Origin: Oopsacas minuta
Taxonomy: Eukaryota; Porifera; Hexactinellida; Lyssacinosida; Leucopsacidae
DNA: 64,000 nucleotides
NCBI GenBank assembly: GCA_024704765.1
Contig: JAKMXF010000300.1
Coordinates: forward strand, 1-64,000
Reading direction: 5' to 3'
The position numbers and the translations under genes were made by a program. The notes under the pieces are model-generated. The model saw only the letters and a program-made list of their open reading frames with translations. It ran no database searches and was not told where the DNA came from. Each line of letters begins with the position of its first letter. Position 1 is the stretch's first letter. Positions 1-10,344 of this stretch are shown in pieces.

Positions 1-455
1 TGTAGGGTAATGTAGGGTAATGTAATGTAGGGTAATGTAGGGTAATGTAGGGTAATGTAGGGTAATGTAGGGTATTGTAGGGTATTGTAGGGTATTGTAG
101 GGTAATGTAGGGTAATGTAGGGTAATGTAGGGTAATGTAGGGTAATGTAGGGTAATGTAGGGTATTGTAGGGTATTGTAGGGTATTGTAGGGTAATGTAA
201 TGTAGGGTAATGTAGGGTAATGTAGGGTAATGTAGGGTAATGTAGGGTAATGTAGGGTAATGTAGGGTATTGTAGGGTATTGTAGGGTAATGTAGGGTAA
301 TGTAGGGTATTGTAGGGTATTGTAGGGTATTGTAGGGTAATGTAGGGTAATGTAGGGTAATGTAGGGTAATGTAGGGTATTGTAGGGTATTGTAGGGTAT
401 TGTAGGGTAATGTAATGTAGGGTAATGTAGGGTAATGTAGGGTAATGTAGGGTAT
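1..455. repeat. 10-bp satellite TGTAGGGTAA/TGTAGGGTAT
   Basis: Tandem array of a 10-bp unit, TGTAGGGTAA, alternating with the one-base variant TGTAGGGTAT. Variant units come in runs of two or three, and truncated 5-bp units (TGTAA) sit at 21-25, 196-200 and 411-415, giving a higher-order pattern. The unit contains TAGGGT and so looks telomere-like, but the G-rich strand runs inward from the left edge, opposite to a left chromosome end. I read it as an interstitial or subtelomeric satellite. The array continues past the left edge. Confidence 0.93.
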
Positions 456-539
456 TCGTTGTCACTAAATTCAAAAGAATGAATAAGGGGAAAATTCCAA
501 AAAATGTTTTTAAAATATTCCAAATCTACTCAAGTTTAG

Positions 540-970
540 AAAGGCCTCACTTTTTAGAGCTCGCTTTCGCTCCGCTTCTCCCTGAAAAAGGAGCGACGCT
601 CCCACCTTCTCCCCTTGCTCAGAAAGTACTGCACTCCGGCTCCCGCTCCAGGAAAAATGGAACGAGCTCCAATAAAGCTCCATTTTCATTCTTTCAGATT
701 TACATTAGACTTGGATTTTAGATCATCAGAATTGAGTTTACCGTTGTACAATTATGAAATTACTAAATATGCAACGTCAAACCATTCAATAAATTGTGAA
801 TTATACAAAAGTGTCCCGTCATCCACTTTTTATAGCAAGAATACTGAATTTTATGCAGAATAACCATGAAATTTGTAAATTGTTTGCAATTAAATAGGAG
901 CGCGTTCCAGTGTGTGCGATCCTTCAAAAAGGAGCACCGCTCCATCTTCCGCTCCTGGTCCCGCTCCTTT
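540..970. repeat. GGAGC/GCTCC-rich low-complexity DNA, possible transposon subterminal repeats
   Basis: Two patches (about 555-675 and 897-968) are packed with GAGC, GCTCC and GGAGCG words in both orientations, in an otherwise AT-rich context. Clusters of short subterminal words in both orientations are typical of non-autonomous hAT-like DNA transposons, but I see no clean terminal inverted repeats or target duplication here. The short ORFs crossing it read as low-complexity peptide and are not genes. Confidence 0.4.
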
Positions 971-1044
971 AATGCTTTGCAATTAAATCTTAAACTCAGA
1001 GTATTTCAGTAAGGCTGTGACATAGAAGAGGTCATATTAATATA

Positions 1045-1298
1045 CAGTAGAACTCGGTTAAGACGTACTAGCTTGGGAAACAATAAAAAGTACGTATTAA
1101 CCGAGTACGAATTAACCGAGTACGATTCAATACATTTTGTCCTTTTGGGAGGAATAATTTAGTACGTCTTATCCGATTGTACGTCTTAACCGAGTACGTC
1201 TTAACCGAATCATTTATAATGGATCAGATAGGAGAAAATTTCGGTTATTGGAGACAAGTACGTCTTATCCGAGAGTACGTCTTAACCGAGTTCTACTG
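1045..1298. mobile_element. 254-bp pogo/Tigger-like MITE with perfect TIRs and TA duplication
   Basis: The left end begins CAGTAGAACTCGGTTAAGAC and the right end is its perfect inverse complement over about 24 bp. The element is flanked by TA at 1043-1044 and 1299-1300, the target duplication of Tc1/mariner/pogo elements. Inside, the motif GTACGTCTTAACCGAG and its inverse recur several times, so the element could fold into nested hairpins. It has no coding capacity and must rely on a transposase from elsewhere. A 49-bp relative lies at 27295-27343. Confidence 0.88.
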
Positions 1299-2323
1299 TA
1301 ATTATGAAACAAACAATTGAATTAGTGTATATTATTGTGTCAGTTCACCAGTTCGTGTTAGAATATCATTTCCATATTTATTTAAATAAAATGCTATAAC
1401 ATATGTTACTTTTGAAAAACAATAAACAATTTCAGAATATTTAATTCAATTTTAGGATAGTAACACAATTCGAGAAATAATCAATTGTCAAAACAGTGGG
1501 AAGTACTCATCAATCTTAATATAGGTATAAAACTGATGTTAGTAATCCTCTTCAATCCATACTGTAACATATCTTTACTACTTTAAAGGACAGTCACAAA
1601 TGGATAATAGCCAATCTACTATAACGTCAGGAAATGAGAAAAACCTGTTGCAAAATATCAAGAAGAAAAAATGTGAAGGCACTTCATACTTATAACTGAG
1701 GTTTTGAGTGACACACAAGACATCGAGGAACAACCCGTTTGTTAGAGTTGACGAAATTATCTCTCACCACCCTCCTCTGTCAGCTATCCCAAAAGAAGTT
1801 GCATTCCAATACCATATTGTTGCTGCTGGTGACAAGAGGTACATGGGTGTTCGCGTGTTAGCAATGGAAATTCGGCGAAATTCTATTGCTAATAGGTGAA
1901 CTCCGCTGTAGCTTTATACTGGACAGAGGATAGCCTGTCATTTTAAGAGACACAATCATGTAGCAGATTCGCGTTACAGTTTTACTGAAATTATAACTCA
2001 AGTAGAGCATATGATTTCTGAACTTATCAGAATACATTTACATGTCACATGTACAGGGAATTAATCCTGCTCCTTAGTTACCAGAAGAGAAATTGTAATG
2101 CAAGTTGTAGATACATACTTCATTTGTTTGGAAGGACACATAATGACATTGTTATTAGTGACTGGACAGCTGACAACATCAAAGTATTCTCTCAAACTCT
2201 TTAACAAAGGTTAAAATCAGCTAATATTAATATTTACTAATATATATGCTTGTATACAAATCGTGTTCTAAATGCTACGGGGCTGAGACAAGAAGTATAT
2301 TCTGATGTTCGTATCTTTATTAA
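1299..2323. other. gene-free stretch with decayed coding fragments
   Basis: No intact gene seen. A plus-strand reading frame at 1708-1899 encodes a protein-like stretch with SHHPPLSA, which resembles the oxysterol-binding-protein signature, but flanking similarity is lacking. A second coding-like fragment at 2085-2204 is listed separately. The rest is AT-rich spacer and the 3' flank of the EFCAB9-like gene. Confidence 0.4.
2085..2204 (+). pseudogene. NHL-repeat C-terminal fragment (decayed)
   Basis: A plus-strand frame ending in TAA at 2202-2204 reads as a single NHL-like blade: the stretch NDIVISDWTADNIKVFSQ has the hydrophobic-Asp-hydrophobic-Phe spacing of NHL repeats, as in the NHL genes at 13784-14689 and 27949-30745. 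No start codon or other blades are present, so this looks like the tail of a dead NHL gene. The call rests on one repeat only. Confidence 0.35.
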
Positions 2324-2944
2324 TTAATTCAATAAAAATATTCGACTAAACATATCTTTGAAGAACTGAAATGCAACTTCAAACAAATGAATCGCAGAAT
2401 TGCGAGAAGTACGGCGATTCTCAATTTCAGTTTGTCTGTCAATACAAGCCATAGAAAACATTTTGAATTCAGGATAATCCAGTTCTTCATCCCCAGTCAC
2501 ATCAAATTCTGAAAACAGTTCTCTTAGTGCTTTTCCATGGAAATTGAACAGAAATGAAAATGTCTCAAATTCCTTTGCACTAATACTACCACTCCCATCT
2601 TCATCAAGAATGTCAAATACAGTGCGGGAATGATGGAAAATAAACTGTTTCTGTTCATTATCTCTGACTGCGATTAGAATACAAATGAGAACATAAAATT
2701 CATCGAAATCTAACAGGCCTGATCCGTCCGTATCTAACATATCGAATACTTTATTAATCTGTTTCTGAGTCAGATCTGTACACAACTGCATGAAACCTTT
2801 AAACTGGACATCATCTATAGCATTTTCGTGACGTAGATCCATGAGTATGAATAGTTCATAAATGAGAAATACATCTTTAGCTGATAACAAACTATAGTGC
2901 TTGTCTAAGTGTAGTTGTGATAGAAACTTTGAACGAATCTTCAT
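2324..2944 (-). CDS. EFCAB9: EF-hand calcium-binding protein, EFCAB9-like
   Basis: 206-residue protein with three EF-hand loops: DTDGSGLLDFDE (residues 71-82), DEDGSGSISAKE (114-125) and DVTGDEELDYPE (148-159). The N-terminal region (LDKHYSLLS...) and the order and spacing of the loops match EFCAB9, the calmodulin-like Ca2+ sensor bound to the CatSper sperm calcium channel. Family length is about 200 residues, so this looks complete. All three loops keep acidic residues at positions 1, 9 and 12, so calcium binding should be intact. Single uninterrupted ORF starting at ATG. It faces away from the MIF gene at 3312, with 367 bp between starts. The inference is that the organism makes flagellated, CatSper-equipped sperm. 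A generic calmodulin-like protein is the alternative. Confidence 0.82.
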   Translation of the reverse strand: MKIRSKFLSQLHLDKHYSLLSAKDVFLIYELFILMDLRHENAIDDVQFKGFMQLCTDLTQKQINKVFDMLDTDGSGLLDFDEFYVLICILIAVRDNEQKQFIFHHSRTVFDILDEDGSGSISAKEFETFSFLFNFHGKALRELFSEFDVTGDEELDYPEFKMFSMACIDRQTEIENRRTSRNSAIHLFEVAFQFFKDMFSRIFLLN

Positions 2945-3311
2945 GATAGATAATTCAAAACGTATATTCCGCGGAATTTATAATAAGTTAGAAATAATTG
3001 TCACAATGAACATCAGATGTTTGGTAATCAGAATTGCTATCAAATTTTGAATTGATTGTAGTATTCATTTTTACTTTCACTCCTTAAACCCTGCAATGAA
3101 TTCCAGCTCTTAATCATAATCGGTGTGGGCTATAGATCGGATACGGTAAAACAAACAAAACTGCACTGAGATCAATACTGAGCAATATTACACTTAAGTA
3201 TTTGCACAATAAATTTGCATTGAAATATTCCGCAAATTTTTCTTATTGTTGCATATTATAGTAATAATAAGAATAATCTATAGTAATTGTATTTTAAAGA
3301 AAATATTTAGA
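2945..3311. promoter_or_regulatory. putative divergent promoter between EFCAB9-like and MIF genes
   Basis: The 367-bp spacer separates two genes transcribed outward, so both promoters must lie in or near it. The MIF-proximal part (from 3025) is copied in the second MIF locus; the EFCAB9-proximal part is not. No TATA box or defined motif is claimed. Confidence 0.35.
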
Positions 3312-4032
3312 ATGCCTCTCTGTCATCTTTATACTAACATCGCCAGGAATGACATTCCGAAAGACTTCACCAAAGAGTTCATCAAAATAATTTCTGATGC
3401 TCTTGGTAGACCTAATGCACATGTAACTCTAACTATAATTCCAGATTGTATCATGACAACCTCTTGTACAGACGGGCCTTGTGCTCAGCTTTCAGTGACA
3501 GGAATTGACTTACCTCTAGAAGCTGAGAGTGGAAAGTACATTGCAGCAATAGACACCTTCGTTTCTAAGATGCTGAATATTCCGCTTGATAGAGTTGTTA
3601 TCGTGTTGTCTTCTGTTAAGCCTTATGAAAGTGGAATAGGGGATAAATCATTAGCCCAACTGAAAGCTGAAGCAGACAAAAAAGACTGAGCAACAATTAT
3701 AATAGAATAATAGCGAACACTAGCTCTATATTATTATATATTTAATCTATTCTATATTTAGCCTTGTGTCCATAAATAGGTATTAGTCCTCCTTAGACGG
3801 TTAATTTGTATATATTTTCCTTAAATATTCAAATGAATGTAACCTTCATTCGGCTTTATGCGTTTCGAGACTATCTTAATCTGTTCTGCAGTTTCAAAGT
3901 ATTCCTAGAGATTTAACGGTGAAATGACATCCAATGAAAAGTATAATCTACTTGAATTGGATTACTATTAGTTATCAGATAATTCTAAACTATGGAGGTA
4001 TCACTATGTATGTACCATGAACCATGACATAA
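3025..4032 (+). repeat. inverted duplication, arm A (MIF gene plus flanks)
   Basis: This about 1-kb block reappears as its reverse complement at 7922-8930. It covers about 290 bp upstream of the MIF start, the whole gene and about 340 bp downstream. By eye the arms differ at only a handful of positions, all of those I saw lying upstream of the coding region. Right boundary: ACCATGACATAAA at about 4020-4032. Confidence 0.9.
3312..3689 (+). CDS. MIF: macrophage migration inhibitory factor (MIF) homologue, copy A
   Basis: 125-residue MIF/tautomerase superfamily protein. The ATG at 3312 is chosen because it places proline directly after the initiator Met (MPLCHLYTNIA), and Pro1 of the mature protein is the catalytic base of MIF tautomerases; upstream in-frame codons lack an ATG. 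Later landmarks match MIF: a VPD-like IIPDCIM segment, and LNIPLDRVVIVL corresponding to the RISPDRVYINY strand of vertebrate MIF. The family is about 115 residues, so this copy has a short Lys/Asp-rich tail (KAEADKKD). The CXXC oxidoreductase motif of human MIF is not present in that form. Function is inferred: secreted cytokine-like protein or cytosolic keto-enol tautomerase. Intronless. The protein is identical to copy B at 8266-8643. Confidence 0.93.
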   Translation: MPLCHLYTNIARNDIPKDFTKEFIKIISDALGRPNAHVTLTIIPDCIMTTSCTDGPCAQLSVTGIDLPLEAESGKYIAAIDTFVSKMLNIPLDRVVIVLSSVKPYESGIGDKSLAQLKAEADKKD

Positions 4033-5594
4033 ATATTCAATTCCATCTCTTCACTAAATCTTGGTGAGAGTCATAACTCATCATAAAATATGTAGTTTGG
4101 CTAGTTTCCGTCTTTCTGGGATATTTTACTGTTATAATTACGTTAACGATTCTGTGAATAATTTCATTACCAATCATTTGCACCCAATCTAATATTAGAG
4201 GGAACTCAAATTCAGATATTGTAGGTTTAGCGTAGCTTCTATACATAAAGAGGGTAACTATATACTTATTCGAATAATTTTAATAATCTGCCAGTCCCAT
4301 GAATTAAGTTAAGATCTCAAAAAGGCAATATATAATGGTTCAAACAATCTTTGAGTTTTCAATTTGGGATCGCGTTATGAAATTTTGGGATTGAAAACTC
4401 CTAGAACATTGCATAGAACCTTAAGGCAATTCCCAAACTTTTGAAACTACAAAATATTGAAAAATAGTAATTATTACAAAATAACATACTTGATATCAAA
4501 TTGACAAATTCAGTAACTGAATTACTTATCGACGAACAAATAATATTTATGTATCAGGCATACTTTCACATTGTATAGAATTTGTAATCAAATATCCAAA
4601 TTGATAATACGTTCATACTAGTAAAATCAATGATGAAATACAGCACATGGAATGTACTAGTAAATCGATGAGTCATTATACACCCACAAAGTTTACCCAC
4701 GAGGATATTTTGATTCAAAGTGGGGTAAAATACCAAAATATTTCAGATGAAATATCTAAAGTTTGAAATGCTAATTTCTTGTCAAAATACTAGTTTATTC
4801 TATCTTGATATCATGTTCAGGTTTATCTCAAAAGTTCCTGCCAATGCCAAAATCTAAGAACTATGTTCTTGATTTGGCAACAATGAACCTAATCCCTAAC
4901 ATGCTATTGAATTGTATATATTAAGGTGAATTATTCACTCTAGAAAAAATCATATCTGAGGTGTAAATTTCCGATTTAAAATGTGTACCAAGTTCATGTT
5001 AATCGGACTGCTAGATTTTGTACAGGCGTGCAGACGGAGATAAGGACGTCATACATCGTCCAGACCATTAGGGAATCTCCCTATAAGAGTTGCACTAAAA
5101 CGATAACTACAAGTATATCAATAAAAAAAGTGAAATTCATTACACTAAAAAGGAATAATAAGTTTTCTCCTGGAGGGTAATTATATTATAAGTAATCGCT
5201 TGGTGTTCGCCAATGAAGTTTGTTATTCAGTGTTTTTGGTTACTTGAACGAGAAGTTGGCTTTCAGTTTTGCACCCTCTTCCCAATTTATAAGGTTTCAA
5301 ATCATTCTAGTGTATAACTTTATCACGTAGATTATTCAATAGTTAGGAACAAAAGTATCAATACTTAATAGCTACACATAATCTGCTGTTTACATTTTCT
5401 CCCATTACAAAAACCTACTAATTCAAACTGAGCACCCGGCTCGTTTGTACAAGCGATTGTTAAAAGTATAATATCCCATAGCATTGAATATACTCAATTT
5501 GAGTATTCAGAACTCAAGTATTAACAACATTACAATATTATTGCATTAAAGACGATAGATAAAATTCATACAATCCTCATGATATTACAGAAAT
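3690..5594. other. noncoding stretch: MIF 3' flank, junction segment, start of direct duplication
   Basis: 3690-4032 is the duplicated MIF 3' flank. 4033-4184 is a unique junction segment; a short minus-strand frame here (4037-4246) is not recognised. From 4185 onward the sequence is repeated at 8932. A fold-back GAGTTTTCAAT ... ATTGAAAACTC occurs at 4353-4400 and again in the second copy. A dispersed-repeat copy lies at about 4945-5105. No gene seen. Confidence 0.5.
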
Positions 5595-7576
5595 TCAACA
5601 GTTAAAGAAATGTTTCCTTGCATGTACCTTGAGCCGTGGTTTACTACGATCTCCGTTATAACCTTCATAGATTGGAGTATAACGGATTGGAGTTATTCTA
5701 TTCCTTACAAACTGTGTTGAACACTTCCAAACAATATTCAGGATGAGAGGGGAAATTAATAGGATTATACTAACACAACTAATGAATGGGGCAATATAAT
5801 GGGTAATGTATCTGATACAATTTGTAATACGCGATTTCCAAATATCATCAATTTCTATCGGAATTTTGTAGTTGTAAACAGTTTCAAAATAGCAATCGTT
5901 AACAAACCAAAGCCAGAAGATAGGGTCCGCCAAATTTCCCATCAATACAAAAATCATTATCAGCAAGGCGAATGAGTAGATAATACTGAATACAACATAC
6001 ATCCTATATGAATCTCTGCTCTCCTTGTAATGCATTCGATCCCATTCATAATTCTCAATATCTCTTATTCTAGCTTTCAGAATGTAAACAAGTTGTTTAC
6101 TTTCATATACGAAGTATACCCAGTTGATGAATGCGAGTGATGGAGCAAGTATAAAGAGAAGAGGTAGTGTGTATACTGTACAACAAGCTAATAGAAGAAT
6201 TACTTCAATGCACCAACAGACAGCATACCTTATCAAGGATGTACGAAGCGAATGCACATAATACCGTTTCTTAAGAAATGTAGTGAGGATAGAAATGAGA
6301 CTTATTAAGCTGCATAGCATTATTCCTAGAATTATAGGTAAGAATCTAGATGCTGGATAATGGTAGTAATATCCCAAGGTCGGGTGTACAGAACAATTCA
6401 GTGAAATCATCTGTACTTCTCCTATTACATAAGAATGTTTGATGTTTGTGTTAAAAATTGCAAGATACACAAATGTGTAACTAACCATTATTATCTCATA
6501 TGATAATATGAATATAATGAATAGACTTTTGACCAGAATCGTCTTTTGGTTATACAAAAGTTTGTATTTGACTATTGTATTTATCTGAAATGTATCTAAC
6601 TTGCGAGTGTTTCTAAATTCTCTCAATTGATTCCTGAATTGTTTAATTGTAGCTCCGATATAATATGTTTGGAATAAAAGGAATAATATAATAACTACCA
6701 CATATAAGATATCTTGTAGTTTGTAAATCAATTCCATGTTATATATTCAATTGATATTATCAAATTTAACTTTAGTGTCCTTTATATAGTTCATTATTAA
6801 AATAGGTTAATGTATTTGGTATAATTCCCGTATTACATTTCTGGGTTACTCATATATCCAATAGGTATTTGGTAATTACTAATATTTTCAATAAATATTA
6901 CGTACTTCCTTCTTGGTATTAATATGTATATACTTACTACTAAGTTAGCATTAGGTTGTTTAGTTAGGATGCTTTCCCATGGGTTAATTTCTGATATCAT
7001 TCGTTTCAGAATCATAGAAATGCTAAATGGCAGAGAGGGCGAGACAATACAATATTTCCTCGCCGATCGTTCTATATAGATTCTATTATCATTGTTAGTC
7101 CACGAAAGCTTCTACATGGTGTCCTGTATCTATGATACAGGGGCGGTCCCAGGATTGTGCATAGCCCAAGACCAAGATTTCAAACCCGGGGCAAAATCTT
7201 ATCCTATAATGTGGAGTGGTCGTCTTAGGATCTAGCAGAAGCGGTGTCAGAGGTAATCCTGTTACCCTGAACATTATTCACTAGGAAACCCTGTTTCTCC
7301 GAGTGCTTCCCCTTGCAACACTTAGCAACATGTACGCGGGTCAAGTAACTTTCAGTCACCTCGTAGGGCCAAGATCAAACGATAATCCAATGAAAATCAC
7401 ACAGGCTATCTTAATAGTGAGTTAGAAATGCTCATATTCTGGGCTAAAATGCTATCTAGTTAGATAATACAATCTGATCATTTATTTAGCCTTACTAACT
7501 GATTATGATAATATTACGCTACAAAGCCTACAATGCAACTGTACATAAATTTTCAAAATAATGTAGGAGTCACAGA
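4185..7576 (+). repeat. direct segmental duplication, copy 1 (membrane-protein gene and flanks)
   Basis: About 3.4 kb that recurs in the same orientation at 8932-12325. Both copies contain the multi-pass membrane-protein gene and the same GGCGGTCCCAGGATTG transposon-like end. Copies differ by substitutions of several percent and by indels of about 50 bp (for example near 4830 versus 9590 and near 5105 versus 9895), so they are older than the MIF arms or less homogenised. Confidence 0.9.
5595..6737 (-). CDS. multi-pass membrane protein of unknown family, copy 1
   Basis: 380-residue protein with six to seven hydrophobic helices, at roughly residues 8-30, 68-95, 130-155, 168-207 (long enough for two), 247-270 and 318-345. 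Basic patches follow helix 1 (RNQLREFRNTRKLD) and the last helix (an Arg/Lys-rich tail ending FFNC), suggesting cytosolic segments. Possible glycosylation at LNCSVHP in the loop before helix 3. I do not recognise the family; a seven-helix receptor or channel-like role is possible from topology alone. Single ORF from ATG. The paralogue at 10345-11487 is the same length and about 91% identical by eye count (33 differences), many conservative. Equal length and an intact frame suggest both copies are functional. Confidence 0.8.
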   Translation of the reverse strand: MELIYKLQDILYVVVIILFLLFQTYYIGATIKQFRNQLREFRNTRKLDTFQINTIVKYKLLYNQKTILVKSLFIIFILSYEIIMVSYTFVYLAIFNTNIKHSYVIGEVQMISLNCSVHPTLGYYYHYPASRFLPIILGIMLCSLISLISILTTFLKKRYYVHSLRTSLIRYAVCWCIEVILLLACCTVYTLPLLFILAPSLAFINWVYFVYESKQLVYILKARIRDIENYEWDRMHYKESRDSYRMYVVFSIIYSFALLIMIFVLMGNLADPIFWLWFVNDCYFETVYNYKIPIEIDDIWKSRITNCIRYITHYIAPFISCVSIILLISPLILNIVWKCSTQFVRNRITPIRYTPIYEGYNGDRSKPRLKVHARKHFFNC

Positions 7577-7707
7577 TGGTTGGTTTGACAACAGCCGGTT
7601 ACTAAATCGAATGTCGCCTCTGATTTGAAATTCATATTGTAACTAGTCTAGTATAACTCAAGGAATAAATACACGCATTAATCATATGTACATACAATAA
7701 TACATAA
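6738..7707. other. spacer upstream of membrane-protein copy 1, with transposon-like end
   Basis: AT-rich upstream region, duplicated at 11488-12325 up to position 7576. At 7139-7160 the sequence AGGGGCGGTCCCAGGATTG resembles DNA-transposon termini of the CAGGGGCGGATCCAGG type, and it is present in both copies, so the insertion predates the duplication. From 7584 the sequence is instead the 3' flank of an NHL gene (copied from 13660 onward). Confidence 0.4.
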
Positions 7708-7921
7708 TTACATATTAGCATTACAATTTCTTCTAAATGGGTATTTCAGTATATTAATTTTCTTATCACCATTATGTGAAGCTACTATCAGCATTTGTTG
7801 GTTAGGAAGATATAGGATTCCATGAGAAAATAGTGGAGATGGTATCTTACAAATGTTTCCATCCAAGATTAATGAAATAATATAATGTTCAGGTCCAGAA
7901 TGAGTTGTCAGTAGAAGTGTG
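7708..7921 (-). pseudogene. truncated 3' end of an NHL-repeat gene
   Basis: Encodes only the last about 70 residues of the NHL protein at 13784-14689, with very few changes (for example LNLNGN to LILDGN). At about 7921 the similarity stops and the frame runs into the inverted MIF 3' flank, giving a spurious ATG (MNHDINT). The 3' UTR-like flank (7584-7707) is also copied from 13660-13783. It is a duplication breakpoint product, not a gene: it lacks a promoter, the N-terminus and most propeller blades. Confidence 0.85.
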
Positions 7922-8930
7922 TTTATGTCATGGTTCATGGTACATACATAGTGATACCTCCATAGTTTAGAATTATCTGATAACTAATAGTAATCCAATT
8001 CAAGTAGATTATACTTTTCATTGGATGTCATTTCACCGTTAAATCTCTAGGAATACTTTGAAACTGCAGAACAGATTAAGATAGTCTCGAAACGCATAAA
8101 GCCGAATGAAGGTTACATTCATTTGAATATTTAAGGAAAATATATACAAATTAACCGTCTAAGGAGGACTAATACCTATTTATGGACACAAGGCTAAATA
8201 TAGAATAGATTAAATATATAATAATATAGAGCTAGTGTTCGCTATTATTCTATTATAATTGTTGCTCAGTCTTTTTTGTCTGCTTCAGCTTTCAGTTGGG
8301 CTAATGATTTATCCCCTATTCCACTTTCATAAGGCTTAACAGAAGACAACACGATAACAACTCTATCAAGCGGAATATTCAGCATCTTAGAAACGAAGGT
8401 GTCTATTGCTGCAATGTACTTTCCACTCTCAGCTTCTAGAGGTAAGTCAATTCCTGTCACTGAAAGCTGAGCACAAGGCCCGTCTGTACAAGAGGTTGTC
8501 ATGATACAATCTGGAATTATAGTTAGAGTTACATGTGCATTAGGTCTACCAAGAGCATCAGAAATTATTTTGATGAACTCTTTGGTGAAGTCTTTCGGAA
8601 TGTCATTCCTGGCGATGTTAGTATAAAGATGACAGAGAGGCATTCTAAATATTTTCTTTAAAATATAATTACTATAGATTATTCTTATTATTACTATAAT
8701 ATACAACAATAAGAAAAATTTGCGAAATATTTCAATGTAAATTTATTGTGCAAATACTTAAGTGTAATATTGCTCAGTATTGATCTCAGTGCAGTTTTGT
8801 TTGTTTTGCCGTATCCGATCTATAGCCCACACCGATTATGATTAAGAGCTGGAATTCATTGCAGGGTTTAAGGAGTGAAAGTAAAAATGAATACTACAAT
8901 CAACTCAAAATTTGATAGCAATTCTGATTA
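7922..8930 (-). repeat. inverted duplication, arm B (MIF gene plus flanks)
   Basis: Reverse complement of 3025-4032, with about five substitutions noted, all upstream of the gene. Its left edge abuts the truncated NHL fragment and its right edge abuts direct-duplication copy 2 within one or two bases, so both borders are exact junctions. Confidence 0.9.
8266..8643 (-). CDS. MIF: macrophage migration inhibitory factor (MIF) homologue, copy B
   Basis: 125-residue MIF protein identical to copy A (3312-3689), with catalytic Pro after the initiator Met and the same NIPLDRV strand. The start is the ATG at 8643; upstream in-frame sequence differs from copy A (Tyr codons replace His and Cys), which supports it being untranslated. 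It carries about 290 bp of the copy-A upstream region but lacks the EFCAB9-side spacer, so expression may differ. Identical proteins beside substituted flanks suggest purifying selection, gene conversion or simply few total changes. Confidence 0.92.
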   Translation of the reverse strand: MPLCHLYTNIARNDIPKDFTKEFIKIISDALGRPNAHVTLTIIPDCIMTTSCTDGPCAQLSVTGIDLPLEAESGKYIAAIDTFVSKMLNIPLDRVVIVLSSVKPYESGIGDKSLAQLKAEADKKD

Positions 8931-10344
8931 TCAATCTAATATTAGAGGGAACTTAAATTCAGATATTGTAGGTTTAGCGTAGCTTCTATACATAAAGAGG
9001 GTAACTATATACTTATTCGAATAATTTTAATAATCTGCCAGTCCCATGAATTAAGTTAAGATCTCGAAAAGGCAATATATAATGGTTCAAACAATCTTTG
9101 AGTTTTCAATTTGGGATCGCGTTATGAAATTTTGGGATTGAAAACTCCTAGAACATTGCGTAGAACCTCAAGACAATTCCCAAACTTTTGAAACTACAAA
9201 ATATTGAAAAATAGTAATTATTACAAAATAACATACTTGATATCAAATTGACAAATTCAGCAACTGAATTACTTATCGACGAACAAATAATATTTATGTA
9301 TCAGGCATACTTTCACATTGTATAGAATTTGTAATCAAATATCCAAATTGATAATACGTTCATACTAGTAAAATCAATGATGAAATACAGCACATGGAAT
9401 GTACTAGTAAATCGATGAGTCATTATACACCCACAAAGTTTACCCACGAGGATATTTTGATTCAAAGTGGGGTAAAATACCAAATTATTTCAGATGAAAT
9501 ATCTAAAGTTCGAAATGTTAAGTTCTTGCCAAAATACTAGTTTACTCTATCTTGATACCATGTTCAGGTTTATCCCAAAGTTCGTGCCAATGTGAATGGT
9601 TCTTGCGATGTTCATGACATAAGTCAAAAGTTCGTGCCCAATGCCAAAATCTAAGAACTATGTTCTTGATTTGGCAACAATGAACCTAATCCCTAACATG
9701 CTATTGAATTGTATATATTAAGGTGAATTATTCACTCTAGAAAAAATCATATCTGAGGTGTGAATTTCCGATCTAAAATGTGTACCAAGTTAATGTTAAT
9801 CGGACTGCTAGATTTCGTAGGCCCGTACAGACGGAGGTAAGGACGTAGTACATCGTCCAGGCCATTAGGGAATCTCCCTATAAGAGTTGCACTAAAAGGA
9901 ATAATAAACTTTCTTTTGGAGGGAAATTCAATTATAAGTAATCGCTTGGTGATCGCCAATCTAGTTTGTTATCCAGTATTTTGGTTACTTAAACGAGAAG
10001 TTCGCTTTCAGTTTTGCACCCTCTTCCCAATTTATAAGGTTTCAAATCAATCTAGTGTATAACAACTCTATCACGTAGATTATTCAATAGTTTAGGAACA
10101 AAAGTAGTAATACTTAATAGCTACACATAATCTGCTATTTACAGTTTCTCCAACTACTAAAAACCTACTAATTCAAACTGAGCACCCGGCTCGTTTGTAC
10201 AAGCGATTGTTAAAAGTATAATATCCCATAGCATTGAATATACTCAATTTGAGTATTCAGAACTCAAGTATTAACAACATTACAATATTATTGTATTAAA
10301 GACGATAGACAAAATTCATACAATCCTCATGATATTACAGAAAT
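8931..10344. other. noncoding 3' flank of membrane-protein copy 2
   Basis: Matches 4185-5594. The only reading frame (9747-9959, minus) is not conserved in copy 1, so it is not treated as coding. A dispersed-repeat copy lies at about 9745-9900. Confidence 0.5.

Noticed and set aside
1-455. Left-end telomere
   Set aside because: The G-rich strand runs 5' to 3' inward; a left chromosome end would show the C-rich strand here.
479-863. Two overlapping plus-strand ORFs
   Set aside because: They cross GGAGC/GCTCC low-complexity DNA and read as simple-sequence peptides; no domain.
1708-1899. Oxysterol-binding protein fragment (SHHPPLSA)
   Set aside because: Only eight residues resemble the signature; surrounding residues do not fit the family.
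9747-9959. 70-codon minus-strand ORF
   Set aside because: The duplicated region at about 4983-5200 does not keep the frame, so it is not conserved coding.
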